From Siphonodentalium dalli (Eukaryota; Mollusca; Scaphopoda; Gadilida; Siphonodentaliidae): a DNA stretch of 64,000 nt. Shown in pieces: positions 35,095 through 44,619 of this stretch. The notes under the pieces are model-generated. The model had not been told where the DNA came from. It ran no database searches and saw nothing but the letters and a program-made list of their open reading frames with translations. Both the position numbers and the translations under genes were made by a program. The DNA lies in contig CP136066.1 in NCBI GenBank assembly GCA_032622095.1, forward strand, positions 99,655,319-99,719,318, written 5' to 3'. How positions within the stretch are numbered: position 1 is the first letter of the stretch; each line of letters starts with the position of its first letter.

Positions 35095-35275
35095 AACATG
35101 TGCCAATGCATTCTCTTATATATGCAAGTCTCCCATATGAAGCCCTGCATTTATAAGAGAATACATTGGCCTAACATTATTTAACTTGACCTTGTAAACC
35201 AGTGTATTCTCTTATATATTATACAAGGCTCCGATTGGGAGACTCACATATATAAGAGAATGCATTCGCCCAGGG
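35095..35275. mobile_element. Two hairpins of the GCCAATGCATTCTCTTATAT MITE family
   Basis: Two imperfect palindromes, TGCCAATGCATTCTCTTATA..TATAAGAGAATACATTGGC (35,101-35,170) and CAGTGTATTCTCTTATATAT..TATATAAGAGAATGCATTCG (35,200-35,268), match the 28,562 element. The TTAA termini are lost. Confidence 0.75.
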
Positions 35276-35594
35276 TTTTCGCAAATGAGTAGTTACTTCA
35301 TTCTCTTTCATTCGTTTGTTAACAAAATAAGTTTTTAACAAAAAAGCAAGACTGTTTGTTTAATTTGTTATTTGAACATTCTTACAAAATTAATAATAAC
35401 CTGACATTCCTGCAAATAATTAGACCATTCCAATGAATACTAAAGTACTAAATGAAACAGATATAAAAAATTGACATAATATATGCTCATCGTGTTTTCG
35501 ACTCCAAATTTCATTCTCCATTGAGATAAAGAATATCAATTTCATATTTTATCAAGCAATGGAAGCCCCCATGCAATATATCTGCACTTGTTAG

Positions 35595-36557
35595 TAGTGT
35601 TGAAACGATTAGTGCGTCGACTAGTCTGTACCCAATATCAAAACCTTCAAAGATAACATGGTACGGAAAATTCATCGTACATGGCATACACTGGTGACTG
35701 GTGGAATGACGGTCTATTGCGTACCGGTAGCGCATTTCCCTGCATAGACAACAATTTATTTGGGAAATAATAATGTAAACATCTTGATATTTATCCAACA
35801 CACTGCATGTGGTTATATAATTAGACATGTGGTGGATAATGATTAGAAACACGAACATTTATACAGGTTTTAATATCAGCGTTCGAGATTTCGTTTAGTC
35901 ACGTGATCACCAATAATCTGGTGCCGAGCGGTGTCAATATGAAATGTCAATGTTCCGACTAAATACGCCTGTAGTATAGGCTACGTGTGGAATACGATAG
36001 CCAGTTCTGTGTGGTAGCAGGTGGGCGCAAAGTGCCCAGGATACACGCCCGGGATGGTCAAAAGGTCGAGTGATCGAGAACTTCAGTCAGTATCATTTAT
36101 ATATGGCAGCACCGGTGACGTCACATTAAGCGACCTTCACACAGCGTCGCATCATAACCCGACGGTGCGAGATCAATTGAAATATACACAGTGTCTAGAT
36201 CAAAGCAGTCTCCGACAACAAATGATAAAGCCGCGTCAATAATTGCCATCATGTCGCAGTGATGTCTTTGACCTCAAATGACGAGTGAGACATTGTGTTG
36301 TCAATTTCATTCTTTCAATTGATAGTCGGGTCACTGTGTGTGTCTATACTAGTAACACTGTCAATTCCAGGTGCCACCAAACGTTATACTTAGAGTAACT
36401 TACGCACAGTTAACACCGTTTATGCCGGAATCGATATTGAAAACTTTATACATGTAACTAATACACTAAGTTCCGACTAGTCGACAGCAAAATTCAGAGT
36501 CAACGTTCTGACATTTCAACGTCGACTACAGCTAGTTGATTAATCGTTTCAACCCTA
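35595..36557. mobile_element. hAT-type MITE, second copy, with perfect 8-bp target duplication
   Basis: It starts TAGTGTTGAAACGATTAGTG and ends TGATTAATCGTTTCAACCCTA. It is flanked by CTTGTTAG on both sides (35,587-35,594 and 36,558-36,565). It shares the interior AAATATACACAGTGTCTAGA and TGCCATCATGTCGCAGTGAT with the 31,653 copy but has about 0.2 kb extra sequence (around 35,840-36,100 and 36,290-36,460). Confidence 0.88.
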
Positions 36558-36779
36558 CTTGTTAGTTATGGGTTTATGTCATGTCCTACACATTTATTTG
36601 ACGTCAAGGGAAGCTATTGCCTCTGTGCGTCAGTTTTACATTCTGATCCTTTTTAGGTTACAGTCTTAACCATTGCATCAATGATCATGAAAATGTTCAT
36701 AACCAATGACACGTAGAATGATTAATTTTTGCTTACAACCATTTTTTATTTTTAAACTTGCACCCATTATTACAGACTC

Positions 36780-36975
36780 TACTAGCACCATTAGTCCTAC
36801 ATGTACCTCGAAATTTGTCATAGAAATAGACATTAAACATGGCTGCCGCTGGGCATCTTGTTTTTCAGTATTACGCTATGTAAGTCCATTAGAACTGGCT
36901 ACAGGCCCTTCCATTGGTCATGTGGATGGGAACGAGTTGTTCGGCTGCTGTCTGCCATTTTGGATTTCAGTACAT
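36780..36975. repeat. Isolated unit of the CATGGCTGCC repeat
   Basis: ACATGTACCTCGAAATTTGT, AACATGGCTGCCGCTGGGCA, GTGGATGGGAACGAGTTGTT and CTGCCATTTTGGATTTCA match the 24,910-25,870 array. Confidence 0.7.
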
Positions 36976-36979
36976 TTAT

Positions 36980-37455
36980 TATCCAATGTAAATTCATCAT
37001 GCAGTATTATATTGTACCCATAGTATGGTACATTTATTGTTGATGTCCTGATTGACCACTTGTCATTCGTCTGTCTGTCTGTCCATAGACACTTTATGCA
37101 TGGTGCGATAACTCAAACATTTTCTATGCGATCGGAACCTAATCTGGAATACAGATCAAGTTCGATCTAATTTATATATATATTGTTATGTCAGTTGACA
37201 TAGCGCTACAATGTCGTTGATACTTTCATAAAGATTTTAGCTTTATTTTGTTCATATCTTGTACACATACTATATATATATAATTTATGATTATTTCTAT
37301 TTTGGAAATAAACGGTATGTTTTCTTCAATTTTGTTCATCATTGTATTTCACCTATCCTCAGGCTGTAGTTACTCCTCTTGGAAATCTGACTGCTTAAAT
37401 GAAAGGATGCGGCACTTGTATTCCTCTTGTCCAAAATGTTTTATGATGATATTAC
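36980..37455. other. Unassigned AT-rich sequence
   Basis: A CTATCCTCAG acceptor-like site lies at about 37,362, but the following frame stops within 12 codons. I do not call an exon. Nothing else is recognised. Confidence 0.4.
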
Positions 37456-37460
37456 GCTGA

Positions 37461-38083
37461 ATGGAGCTTTCCAGAGGCCACACCCACAGCGGTAGTCCCA
37501 CCCACTGGTAAAAATACTTTATCCACATAAATATTGTCTGTTACCCGAGATCGACTTCCGAACTGAACACATCAGCACTTGCCCTTATGTTAACTACCGG
37601 TAGCTGAAACAGACTCACGTATATGATTCTTGCAAATTTGATCTTTTAACCAGTTTGATTTAAAAAAAATTTATTTAGATTAAATTTGTTATTTTTTTTT
37701 TAGATTGAACTTTGATCTGCTGTTGAACAAAAACAAACTAATAATTTGTTTTTAAAAATTTTAAATTATTATATATATTTTTTTTTTTTATAGAATTTTT
37801 CAATAGATTGAATCTTTAAAAATTCATTTTTAATAAAAAAAAAAAAAAAAATTAATTAAATTTTTTTTTTTATCTAATTTTAAAATTTCTTTTTAGATTT
37901 TAGATTGAAACTTCTTGTTAAAAAATTCAAAAATTTGAAAAACATTTTTTTTTTTTTATTTGTTTAAAAAATTTAATTTAAAAAATGTCCGCGGCCGGCT
38001 CGGCATCTGATTTGTCGAATATATTCTAATAAATTGCCATTGGGCAGCACTACACTGTGGGCGTGGCCTCTGGAAAGCTCCAT
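37461..38083. mobile_element. Inverted-repeat element with AT-rich core
   Basis: ATGGAGCTTTCCAGAGGCCA plus CACCCACAG (37,461-37,489) is inverted at 38,055-38,083 with one mismatch. The 560 bases between include about 330 bases of almost pure A/T (37,660-37,985). No target duplication was found. Confidence 0.7.
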
Positions 38084-38094
38084 TAGCACCGTCC

Positions 38095-38340
38095 TATCAT
38101 CATCGGAACGATACTGATATAGCGATGCTGATCCGGCACCGATATACCACCATCGGAATGATACTGATATGACGATGCTGATCTGGTACCGATATACCAT
38201 CATCAGAACGATACCGATATTACGATGCCGATCTGGTACCGATATAGCATCATCGGATCAATGCCGATATTACGGTGCCGATCTGGCACCAATATGCAAT
38301 CATTGGAATGATACTGATATTGGGAGTCTGGGACCCTGAA
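38095..38340. repeat. Tandem repeat of about 60 bp, four to five units
   Basis: Units contain CATCATCGGAACGATACTGA, TATWRCGATGCTGATCYGG and CACCGATATA. The array lies next to the GGTACC array at 38,437. Confidence 0.8.
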
Positions 38341-38436
38341 TTAGCACTGGAATATCATTGAAAGGATAGTATATATATATAGAGCTGATCTTATGAAGCC
38401 ACTGTGGCACCAGTATACCATCATCGGATCGATACT

Positions 38437-38540
38437 ACTATTTTGGTACCAAAATGGTACCACTCTTTTGGTACCAAAATGGTACCACTCTTTTGGTACC
38501 AAAATGGTACCACTATTTTGGTACCAAAATGGTACCGGCA
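38437..38540. repeat. 25-bp tandem repeat of nested GGTACC palindromes
   Basis: TTTTGGTACCAAAATGGTAC plus CACTC repeats four times with almost no variation. Each unit contains the perfect palindrome TTTTGGTACCAAAA and a second GGTACC, so the array can form many alternative hairpins. Confidence 0.9.
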
Positions 38541-38639
38541 AAACAGCACTAGCCCGGTGTTCATTCAACAGTATATACTAGATGATTTTACATCACTATA
38601 TGATATATTGAGTAAACTAGTAAATCACTGAAAAAAATG

Positions 38640-38782
38640 TGCCACCGCTTTACTGGTGCCATTCCGGTGCATGACCGGGGTGCAACTTCAATGCCAAATC
38701 GGCACCGGAAATCCGGTACCAAACTGGTACCTTTACTGGTGCCAGATCGGCACCGAATTGGTGCCGCAATGTTTACTGGGAA
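38640..38782. repeat. Inner continuation of the right arm (GGCACC repeats)
   Basis: ATCGGCACCGAATTGGTGCC and GCAATGTTTACTGGG, read in reverse complement, match 14,393-14,430 (CCCAGTAAACATTGTGGCAC). This places the original inner side of the right TIR here, with the 38,783-41,061 fold-back element inserted between it and the outer part. Confidence 0.7.
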
Positions 38783-41061
38783 GATATTCGCACTTATTTT
38801 TATTTCAGTTGTGACTAAAAGCCAAGATGCCGGAGCCCAGCGACTAAAAGCCAAGTTACAAAATAGATCAACTGGTTTGAACGAATGAAAGAATATTCAA
38901 ATCAAATAGTGTTTATAGACTTAAAAACTTATGTACCCGCCATTCATATATGCGGTGAAGTTCTCATATTATCTGCCAGTAATACGCGGGGGAGGTTCTC
39001 ATATGAACATATTATCTGCCGGTCATACACGGTGGAGGTTCATATTATCCGCCGGTCATACGCGAGGGAAGTTTTCTTATTATCCTCCAGTCATACGCGG
39101 GGGAGGTTCTGATATGAACATATTATCTGCCAGTCATACGCGGTGGAGGTTTATATTATACGCCGGTCATACGCGAGGGAAGTTTTCATATTATCCTCCA
39201 GTCATACCCGGGGGAGGTTCTGATATGAACATATTATCTGCCGGTCATACGTGAGGGAAGTTCTCATATTATCCTCCGGTCATACGATGGGGAGGTTCTC
39301 ATATGAACATATTATCCGCCGGTCATACGCGAGGGAGGTTCTCATATTATCCACCGGTTATACGCGAGGGAGGTTCTCATATTAGCCTCTGGTCATACAT
39401 AGGGGAGGTTCTCATATGAACATATTATCTGCCGGTCATACGCGGTGGAGGTTCATATTATCCGCCAGTCATACGCGAGGGAGGGTCTCATATTATCCTC
39501 CAGTCATACGTGGGGGAGGTTCTGATATGAACATATTATTCGCCGGTCATACGCAGTGGAGGTTCATATTATCCACCGGTCATACGCGAGGGAAGTTCTC
39601 ATATTATCCTCCGATCATATGTGGGGGAGGTTCTGATATGAACATATTATCCGCCGGTCATACGCGGTGGAGGTTCATATTATCCGCCGGTCATACGTGA
39701 GGGAGGTTCTCATATTATCCTCCGGTCATACGTTGGGGAGGTTCTCATATGAACATATTATCCGCCGGTCATACACGGTGGAGGTTCATATTATCCACCG
39801 GTCATACGTAGGGGAGGTTCTCATATGAACATATTATCCGCCGGTCATATGCAGTGGAGGTTCTCATATGAACATATTATCCGCCGGTCATACGCGGTGG
39901 AGGTTCTCATATGAACATATTATCCGCCTGTCATACTGCGGTGGAGGTTCATATTATCCGCCGGTCATACGCGAGGGAAGTTCTCATATTATCCTTCGGT
40001 CATAGGTGGGGATCGAAGGTTCTGATATGAACATATTATCTGCCGGTCATACGCGGTGGGGGTTCATATTATCCACCGGTCATACGCATTGGAGGTTCTC
40101 ATATGAACATATTATCTGCCGGTCATATGCGAGGGAGGTTCTCATATTATCCTCCAGTCATACGTTGGGGAGGTTCTCATATGAACATATTATCCGCCGG
40201 TCATACACGGTGGAGGTTCATATTATCCACCGGTCATACGTAGGGGAGGTTCTCATATGAACATATTAACCGCCGGTCATACGCAGTGGAGGTTCTCATA
40301 TGAACATATTATCCGCCGGTCATACGCGGTGGAGGTTCTCATATAAACATATTATCCGCCTGTCATACGCGGTGGAGGTTCATATTATCTGCCGGTCATA
40401 CGCGAGGGAAGTTCTCATATTATCCTTCGGTCATAGGTGGGGAAGGTTCTGATATGAACATATTATCTGCCGGTCATACGCGGTGGAGGTTCATATTATC
40501 CACCGGTCATACGCGTTGGAGGTTCTTATATGAACATATTATCTGCCGGTCATATGCGAGGGAGGTTCTCACCCGAGGGAGGATATGACAGGCGGATAAT
40601 ATGTTCATATGAGGACCTCCCCAACGTATGACCAGAGGATAATATGAGAACCTCCCTCGCGTATGACCGGTGGATAATATGAACCTCCAGCGCGTATGAC
40701 CGGCAGATAATATGTTCATATCAGAACCTCCCCCGCGTATGACCGGAGGATAATATGAGAACTTCCCTCGCGTATGACCGGCGGATAATATGAACCTCCA
40801 CCGCGTATGACACGCAGATAATATGTTCATATGAGAACCTCCCCCGCGTATGACTGGCAGATAATATGAGAACCTCCACCGCATATGAATGGCGGACACA
40901 TAAGTTTTTAAGTCTATAAACACTATTTGATTTGAATATTCTTTTGAATAGTCTTACCATTGACATATTCATTCGTTCAAACCAGTTGATCTATTTTGTA
41001 ACTTGGCTTTTAGTCGCTGGGCTCCGGCATCTGGGCTTTTAGTCACAACTGAAATAAAAAT
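38783..41061. mobile_element. Fold-back minisatellite element inside the right TIR
   Basis: Both ends carry AAGATATTC-CAC-TTATTTTTATTTCAG, then TTGTGACTAAAAGCC, ATAGATCAACTGGTTTGAAC and AGTGTTTATAGACTTAAAAA, in opposite orientation (38,783 onward and 41,061 backward). Between them are about 35 composite units of GGTTCTCATATGAACATATT, ATCCGCCGGTCATACGCG and TGGAGGTTCATATTATCC. The unit orientation flips at about 40,570. Left of the flip lie 1.65 kb of units, right of it about 0.33 kb. Confidence 0.85.
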
Positions 41062-41845
41062 AAGTGAGAATATCTTGGAGCGAATTTCTGCAACATTTGG
41101 AAAAAAATATATTCCCTGTGTCTAATTCTACATTTTGATATACTATACGCCCCATTATATTGAATATACCGGCTGAAATCGATCCTGTAATTGTAAACAT
41201 CGAGTCTATTTTTAGCTGTTTTATCGGAGCGTGTTTGCGTGTTCGCCATTACAATATTCGCACTAAAACAGCCATATTGTAGCTAAAAACGAATGCACAG
41301 TATTCCACTGCGTTATTTGATACCTAAAACTTGTTGTTTGCTAGTGTATTCATCGAGAAATCTAAATTCTAAACATTAATGTCGAACGCAGTTTTTCGTG
41401 TTTGTGGCATTTTATGTTAGGTCAGTTGTCGACCAAATAATGTAACTTCCGGTGTCCGGTCAGTGGCGGTGTTAATATGTGTGGATAGGGCGAATGTGGA
41501 CCTTTCGTTAGACACCAAAAGTAGCCCTCTATGCGCTGTATTCCTCGAGCTATCGGCCGTCCCACGCAATTTGAAAATCCTGTCCCGCAGATTGTCATGC
41601 TATCCCAAATTCCACCCCATGTTAGGTCAGTTGTCGATCAAATAATGCAACTTCTGGTGTTTGGTTAGTGGCGAGGTTAATATGTTTGGATAGGGCGAAC
41701 GTGTGCCTTTCGTTAGACACCAAAATGAGCCCCCTACGCCCTGTATTCCTCGAGATATCGGCCGTCCCACGCAATTTGAAATTCTGTCCCGCAGATTGTC
41801 GTTTTGTCCCATATCCCATCCCATCCCGCAGATTGTCATGTCCCG
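41061..41845. repeat. Right terminal inverted repeat of the 28 kb insertion
   Basis: This is the inverted partner of 13,688-14,385. It holds two roughly 0.2 kb internal units, each with CAGTTGTCGAYCAAATAATG, TTCGTTAGACACCAAAA, CCTCGAGMTATCGGCCGTCC and GTCCCGCAGATTGTC. It ends TGTCATGTCCCG at 41,845. Open frames read through it are by-products of this repetition. Confidence 0.85.
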
Positions 41846-41852
41846 AACTTAC
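41846..41852 (-). promoter_or_regulatory. Splice donor of exon 5 made from the target-site duplication
   Basis: On the minus strand exon 5 ends AGT and the intron starts GTAAGTT (41,852 to 41,846). Its last six bases TAAGTT are the right target duplication, so bases +2 to +7 of the donor are retained by the duplication event and the element begins at +8. Confidence 0.8.
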
Positions 41853-41995
41853 ACTCTTCCGGTAAGATGACCGTCGACTGTTGGCGCTGCGAGACAAACT
41901 TTGTTTATCATATCGGTTATTCCACAGGAAGTTCAAAGGAAAGGCACCATCATGACTTACTCCACCATTAGAGAATGTCACGTGCAAACTGGTCC
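41853..41995 (-). CDS. Exon 5 of gamma-butyrobetaine dioxygenase-like gene
   Basis: The exon encodes TSLHVTFSNGGVSHDGAFPL and NFLWNNRYDKQSLSRSANSR, ending RSSYRKS, after completing a glycine codon with exon 4. It matches the second half of the N-terminal domain of the family (VYITWPDEHYSEFQADWLKK in human BBOX1), which in BBOX1 supplies a zinc-binding histidine. A histidine is present in VSHDG, but its alignment to the zinc ligand is uncertain. The acceptor is CTTTACAG. The end is phase 0, matching exon 6 across the 29 kb intron. Confidence 0.85.
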
Positions 41996-42503
41996 CTGTA
42001 AAGAATGAAATGATACACGGTTCATATTCAGGTTATGCGAGAATTATTTTGTTCACAGTAGATTGAACTAGAACTGTTTGTGTATATCATATATCAATCG
42101 GTTAATTTTACACATTCATGCATTGTGAAAACCACATTTTACGTGTGTATATATAAGCTTTCCACATACACATTTAAGATGAAAATGATTATGTCAGATG
42201 AATGACCTATTTCTTGTCTATTCCAGGCATATAGGACTTCTGCCGCCTAGAGGTATCGATTGCTAGGCGTTGACGTTCGGTGTATTGGTGAATTTGTTAT
42301 GTTGGTCACCTGGCAATGTATATACATGATATATGTATAAATATCGATGCACTTCGTGTACATTAAATAGTTCAATTTCAAAAAAACTAATTAAAAAATC
42401 AAAAACAAAATTGTTTAATTCCCCGACTCTGATCTCTCTTCTTGAAATTCGGCTCCATGGAAAATACAACGTTCGCCCGCTTTACAAAACTGTCCAATAT
42501 TAC

Positions 42504-42631
42504 CTGAGATATGTGTGGAGATGACGTCGATGTTAATTGACACGTCGCTTGCTGCCATTGTTTTCTGTCCGCTGCTCTCCTCTTTGCACAATGGGCATTG
42601 ACAGTGGTTTCTCAGCCACACCCAGTGGAAT
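42504..42631 (-). CDS. Exon 4 of gamma-butyrobetaine dioxygenase-like gene: N-terminal Cys motif
   Basis: The exon encodes FHWVWLRNHCQCPLCKEESS then GQKTMAASDVSINIDVISTH and IS. WLRNHCQCPLC matches the WLRDNCPCSDC signature of BBOX1, whose CxCxxC cysteines bind zinc in the N-terminal domain. The acceptor is a long pyrimidine run (TTCTGTTTTTTTATATTAAG) and the donor GTAATA. Phase is 2 in and 1 out, consistent with exons 3 and 5. Confidence 0.92.
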
Positions 42632-42639
42632 CTTAATAT

Positions 42640-44030
42640 AAAAAAACAGAACCCAAGTCATATAATACTCCAAGACGCCTTTCTTAATATATCCACATGC
42701 AAATAGGTTAATAATTGACTTATTTTTTCTGAAATGATGCGGGCCACAGTGAAAACACATTATAAAGAAGGTGAATCTGGTAATTCGTATTGGTAGATTA
42801 AATAGTACCAATATGGGCTTATTTAGTTTTGAAATAAGCACTATACGGGCTTATTTTTAAGCCATATTTTACGTCCATATAGAGCGTAGTTTCCCCAATT
42901 AGGCTCTATATTGGCTTAAAAGTGACATTCAAATTAAGACCGTATTGTGCTTATTTTCACGAGAAAAAATTGACAGATAATTTGTTGGGATTACGTAGGC
43001 AAACGTTCCAAATAGTGGTGCACACGGAGACCAAAACGTGGTTAAAAGACACTGACTGGTCTGGTTGCAAAACACAGTTAGCCTCGCCACAATATGGAGT
43101 CTTGCTGATGGACCAATTCTGTTCAGCTGTTTTTCGTCGATTTCGGTGATGATGCCCACTGTCATTAGATATGAATTCATGGTTAATCCATATCGCAAAG
43201 TGAAGAACATCATTCCGAGAACAAATAGAGAATACCTAAAGTTTGGTTTGAATACCGAATTATCTCATGAGTGTCTGGAAAAATATATCGAATTAGTGAA
43301 AATTCGATATTTATTTCCAGACACGAATGAGATGTTTCGGGTATTCAAACCAAAAAATGTGGGTATTCGTTTTATTATATGCACCTTACTAGTGTTCAAA
43401 GTTGCTAAATTATGCGGCATTTTCACTTTTAATTGTACATCAATTCGAACAATACTCAGGAAGAAACAATAAAATTATAAAACGTTGGCATACTTAGTCT
43501 GCTTATGGAGAGAGGAGGTTCGAATAAGTTTCAATAACATGTCCCCCAATTCCCAAATGTTTGTATTATGATAGTTAAGTTAAATATGCTTAAATAAAAA
43601 AAAACTTTTGCTGTTGATGTAAAAGGTTGACGCATACGTACGATTGTGCTATCGGTATATTCAATTCCCATGTACAGTATTGATATTTCCCCCTCTTTTT
43701 ATGGGGGGGGGGGGGGCATTGTCAAGACTGTGTTAAGCGTATTCATGATATATACAGCCTATATATCGGCATTTCGTGTATTTAATTGACGACGATTATT
43801 TCCCGTGGGAAATGTTCAGATAATACAGCCTGTTCTCTCGTAAATAAGCTCATTTAAAAATTATTTAAAACACACGAAATAAGCTCATATAGGGATTATT
43901 TGTATGTGGATTAAGCTCTATAAGAACCTAAATGGGACACGATCAAAACAGTCGTACATGAACTTATTTCAATTCGAAATAAGCTCAAATAGGCATTCAA
44001 CGAAATAACGGTATATATTCTATATGAGCT
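42640..44030. repeat. Intron with AATAAGCTCATAT-type repeats and a long hairpin
   Basis: Scattered short repeats GGGCTTATTT, GAAATAAGC and AATAAGCTCATAT lie at 42,815-42,940 and 43,840-44,050. Between them, 43,243-43,295 (GGTTTGAATACCGAATTATC..GTGTCTGGAAA) is inverted at 43,315-43,368, giving a hairpin with arms of about 50 bases. A poly-G tract lies at 43,706-43,717. I see no exon here. Confidence 0.65.
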
Positions 44031-44094
44031 TATTTCAAAATCAAATAAGTTCCATATGAACCCTTGTGAATATTTAGGTCGTATATCAACCTAT

Positions 44095-44313
44095 TATTAC
44101 GAGGACAACTATGTTGGATAATAAGTTCCACAAACGGGCAACTTATTGCCTGAACATTTGCCGCCAATGGATATGAATTTATCTGCGCTTGTATTATCTG
44201 TTGTACAAATATATTTACCAAACACACCTACATATGATATATTGGCCATTTCAAAGTATACTTTTTTATAGTTGGACTAGTTGGGGGAATCTATTTAGTA
44301 AATAAAGGGTTAA
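44095..44313. mobile_element. TTAACCCTTT-type 220-bp MITE, diverged copy
   Basis: It ends ATTTAGTAAATAAAGGGTTAA (44,313) and shares CTGAACATTTGCCGCCAATG, ATATTGGCCATTTCAAAGTA and GTTGGACTAGTTGG-GAATC with 52,844-53,065. The 5' end is eroded. Confidence 0.6.
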
Positions 44314-44342
44314 TGGAATAATGATAACAAATCGGTACGCAC

Positions 44343-44437
44343 GAGCTTCGTGTTCCGTCGACCCAGTCCATCCTGAGAGTTCTAGAATCTCTGTCAAGAG
44401 ATGTGTCTGAAACTGTTGGCTCGTTTGTTGTTGATGT
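44343..44437 (-). CDS. Exon 3 of gamma-butyrobetaine dioxygenase-like gene
   Basis: The exon encodes TSTTNEPTVSDTSLDRDSRT then LRMDWVDGTRS and two bases of a serine codon. The LxxxWxDGxxSxF block directly before the WLRNHC of exon 4 is the expected start of the conserved N-terminal domain. The acceptor is CTTTCCAG and the donor GTGCGT. If no upstream coding exon exists, translation could begin at the internal ATG (44,376-44,374, MDWVDG), but conserved-length comparison and the phase-0 acceptor favour upstream exons. Confidence 0.8.
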
Positions 44438-44548
44438 CTGGAAAGTGAACTGAAGAGTACAACAATAATGCGGAGATATTTGTTATGTTATATATGTCTA
44501 ATCTAGAGTAAAGAAGACAGTGGTATAGCGTTCGAAGATGGAACGTAC

Positions 44549-44598
44549 CACTCGATACAACAAAGAGAGAACTTTCTGGAAGAGTATTGAAAATAAAC
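44549..44598 (-). CDS. Candidate exon 2 of the dioxygenase gene
   Basis: This 50-base segment lies between TCTTCTGTAG and GTACGT. Read in phase 1 it encodes LFSILFQKVLSLLYRV with no stop and ends in phase 0, so it links the candidate first exon to exon 3 without a frame problem. There is no sequence conservation to test it by eye. It could be chance. Confidence 0.3.
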
Positions 44599-44619
44599 CT
44601 ACAGAAGAGTGGATGGGCA

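Larger units (their letters stand above)
13688..41845. mobile_element. 28.2 kb TIR-bounded insertion in an intron of the dioxygenase gene
   Basis: The two ends are inverted copies: 13,688 onward (CGGGACATGACAGTCTGCGG, GATGGGATGGGATATGGGAC) matches the reverse complement of the sequence ending at 41,845. The flanks carry an identical 6-bp duplication, AACTTA. The right end lies 7 bases inside the intron after exon 5. A 6-bp target duplication with long TIRs is known for Polinton/Maverick, and 6-bp (or 6-7) duplications for IS3EU and Dada. None of their hallmark proteins is visible here, and the termini do not start with AG as in most Polintons. The interior is a mosaic of nested repeats and a gene relic. 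It could be a large non-autonomous element, or an older element swollen by later insertions. Confidence 0.75.

Noticed and set aside
37362-37410. Possible exon after CTATCCTCAG in the insertion
   Set aside because: The acceptor-like site is followed by only 11 or so open codons in the frame suggested, with no donor or similarity.
38931-40570. CRISPR-like impression of repeats with short spacers
   Set aside because: The units are composite, spacers are themselves repeats, the orientation flips, and the genome is metazoan.
38637-40923. Several 80-140 codon frames with repeated RGRFSYEHI-like or MNILSAGHT-like residues
   Set aside because: They arise from the minisatellite units. The same array is open in more than one frame and on both strands, and the frames break at unit length changes.
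41463-41987. Open frames continuing from exon 5 into the right TIR
   Set aside because: The read-through beyond 41,853 enters the transposon end after a strong GTAAGT donor. Only the exon 5 part has family similarity.
43065-43472. 135-codon plus-strand open frame
   Set aside because: It covers the two arms of the long hairpin, so part of the translation simply mirrors the inverted repeat. No family is recognised.
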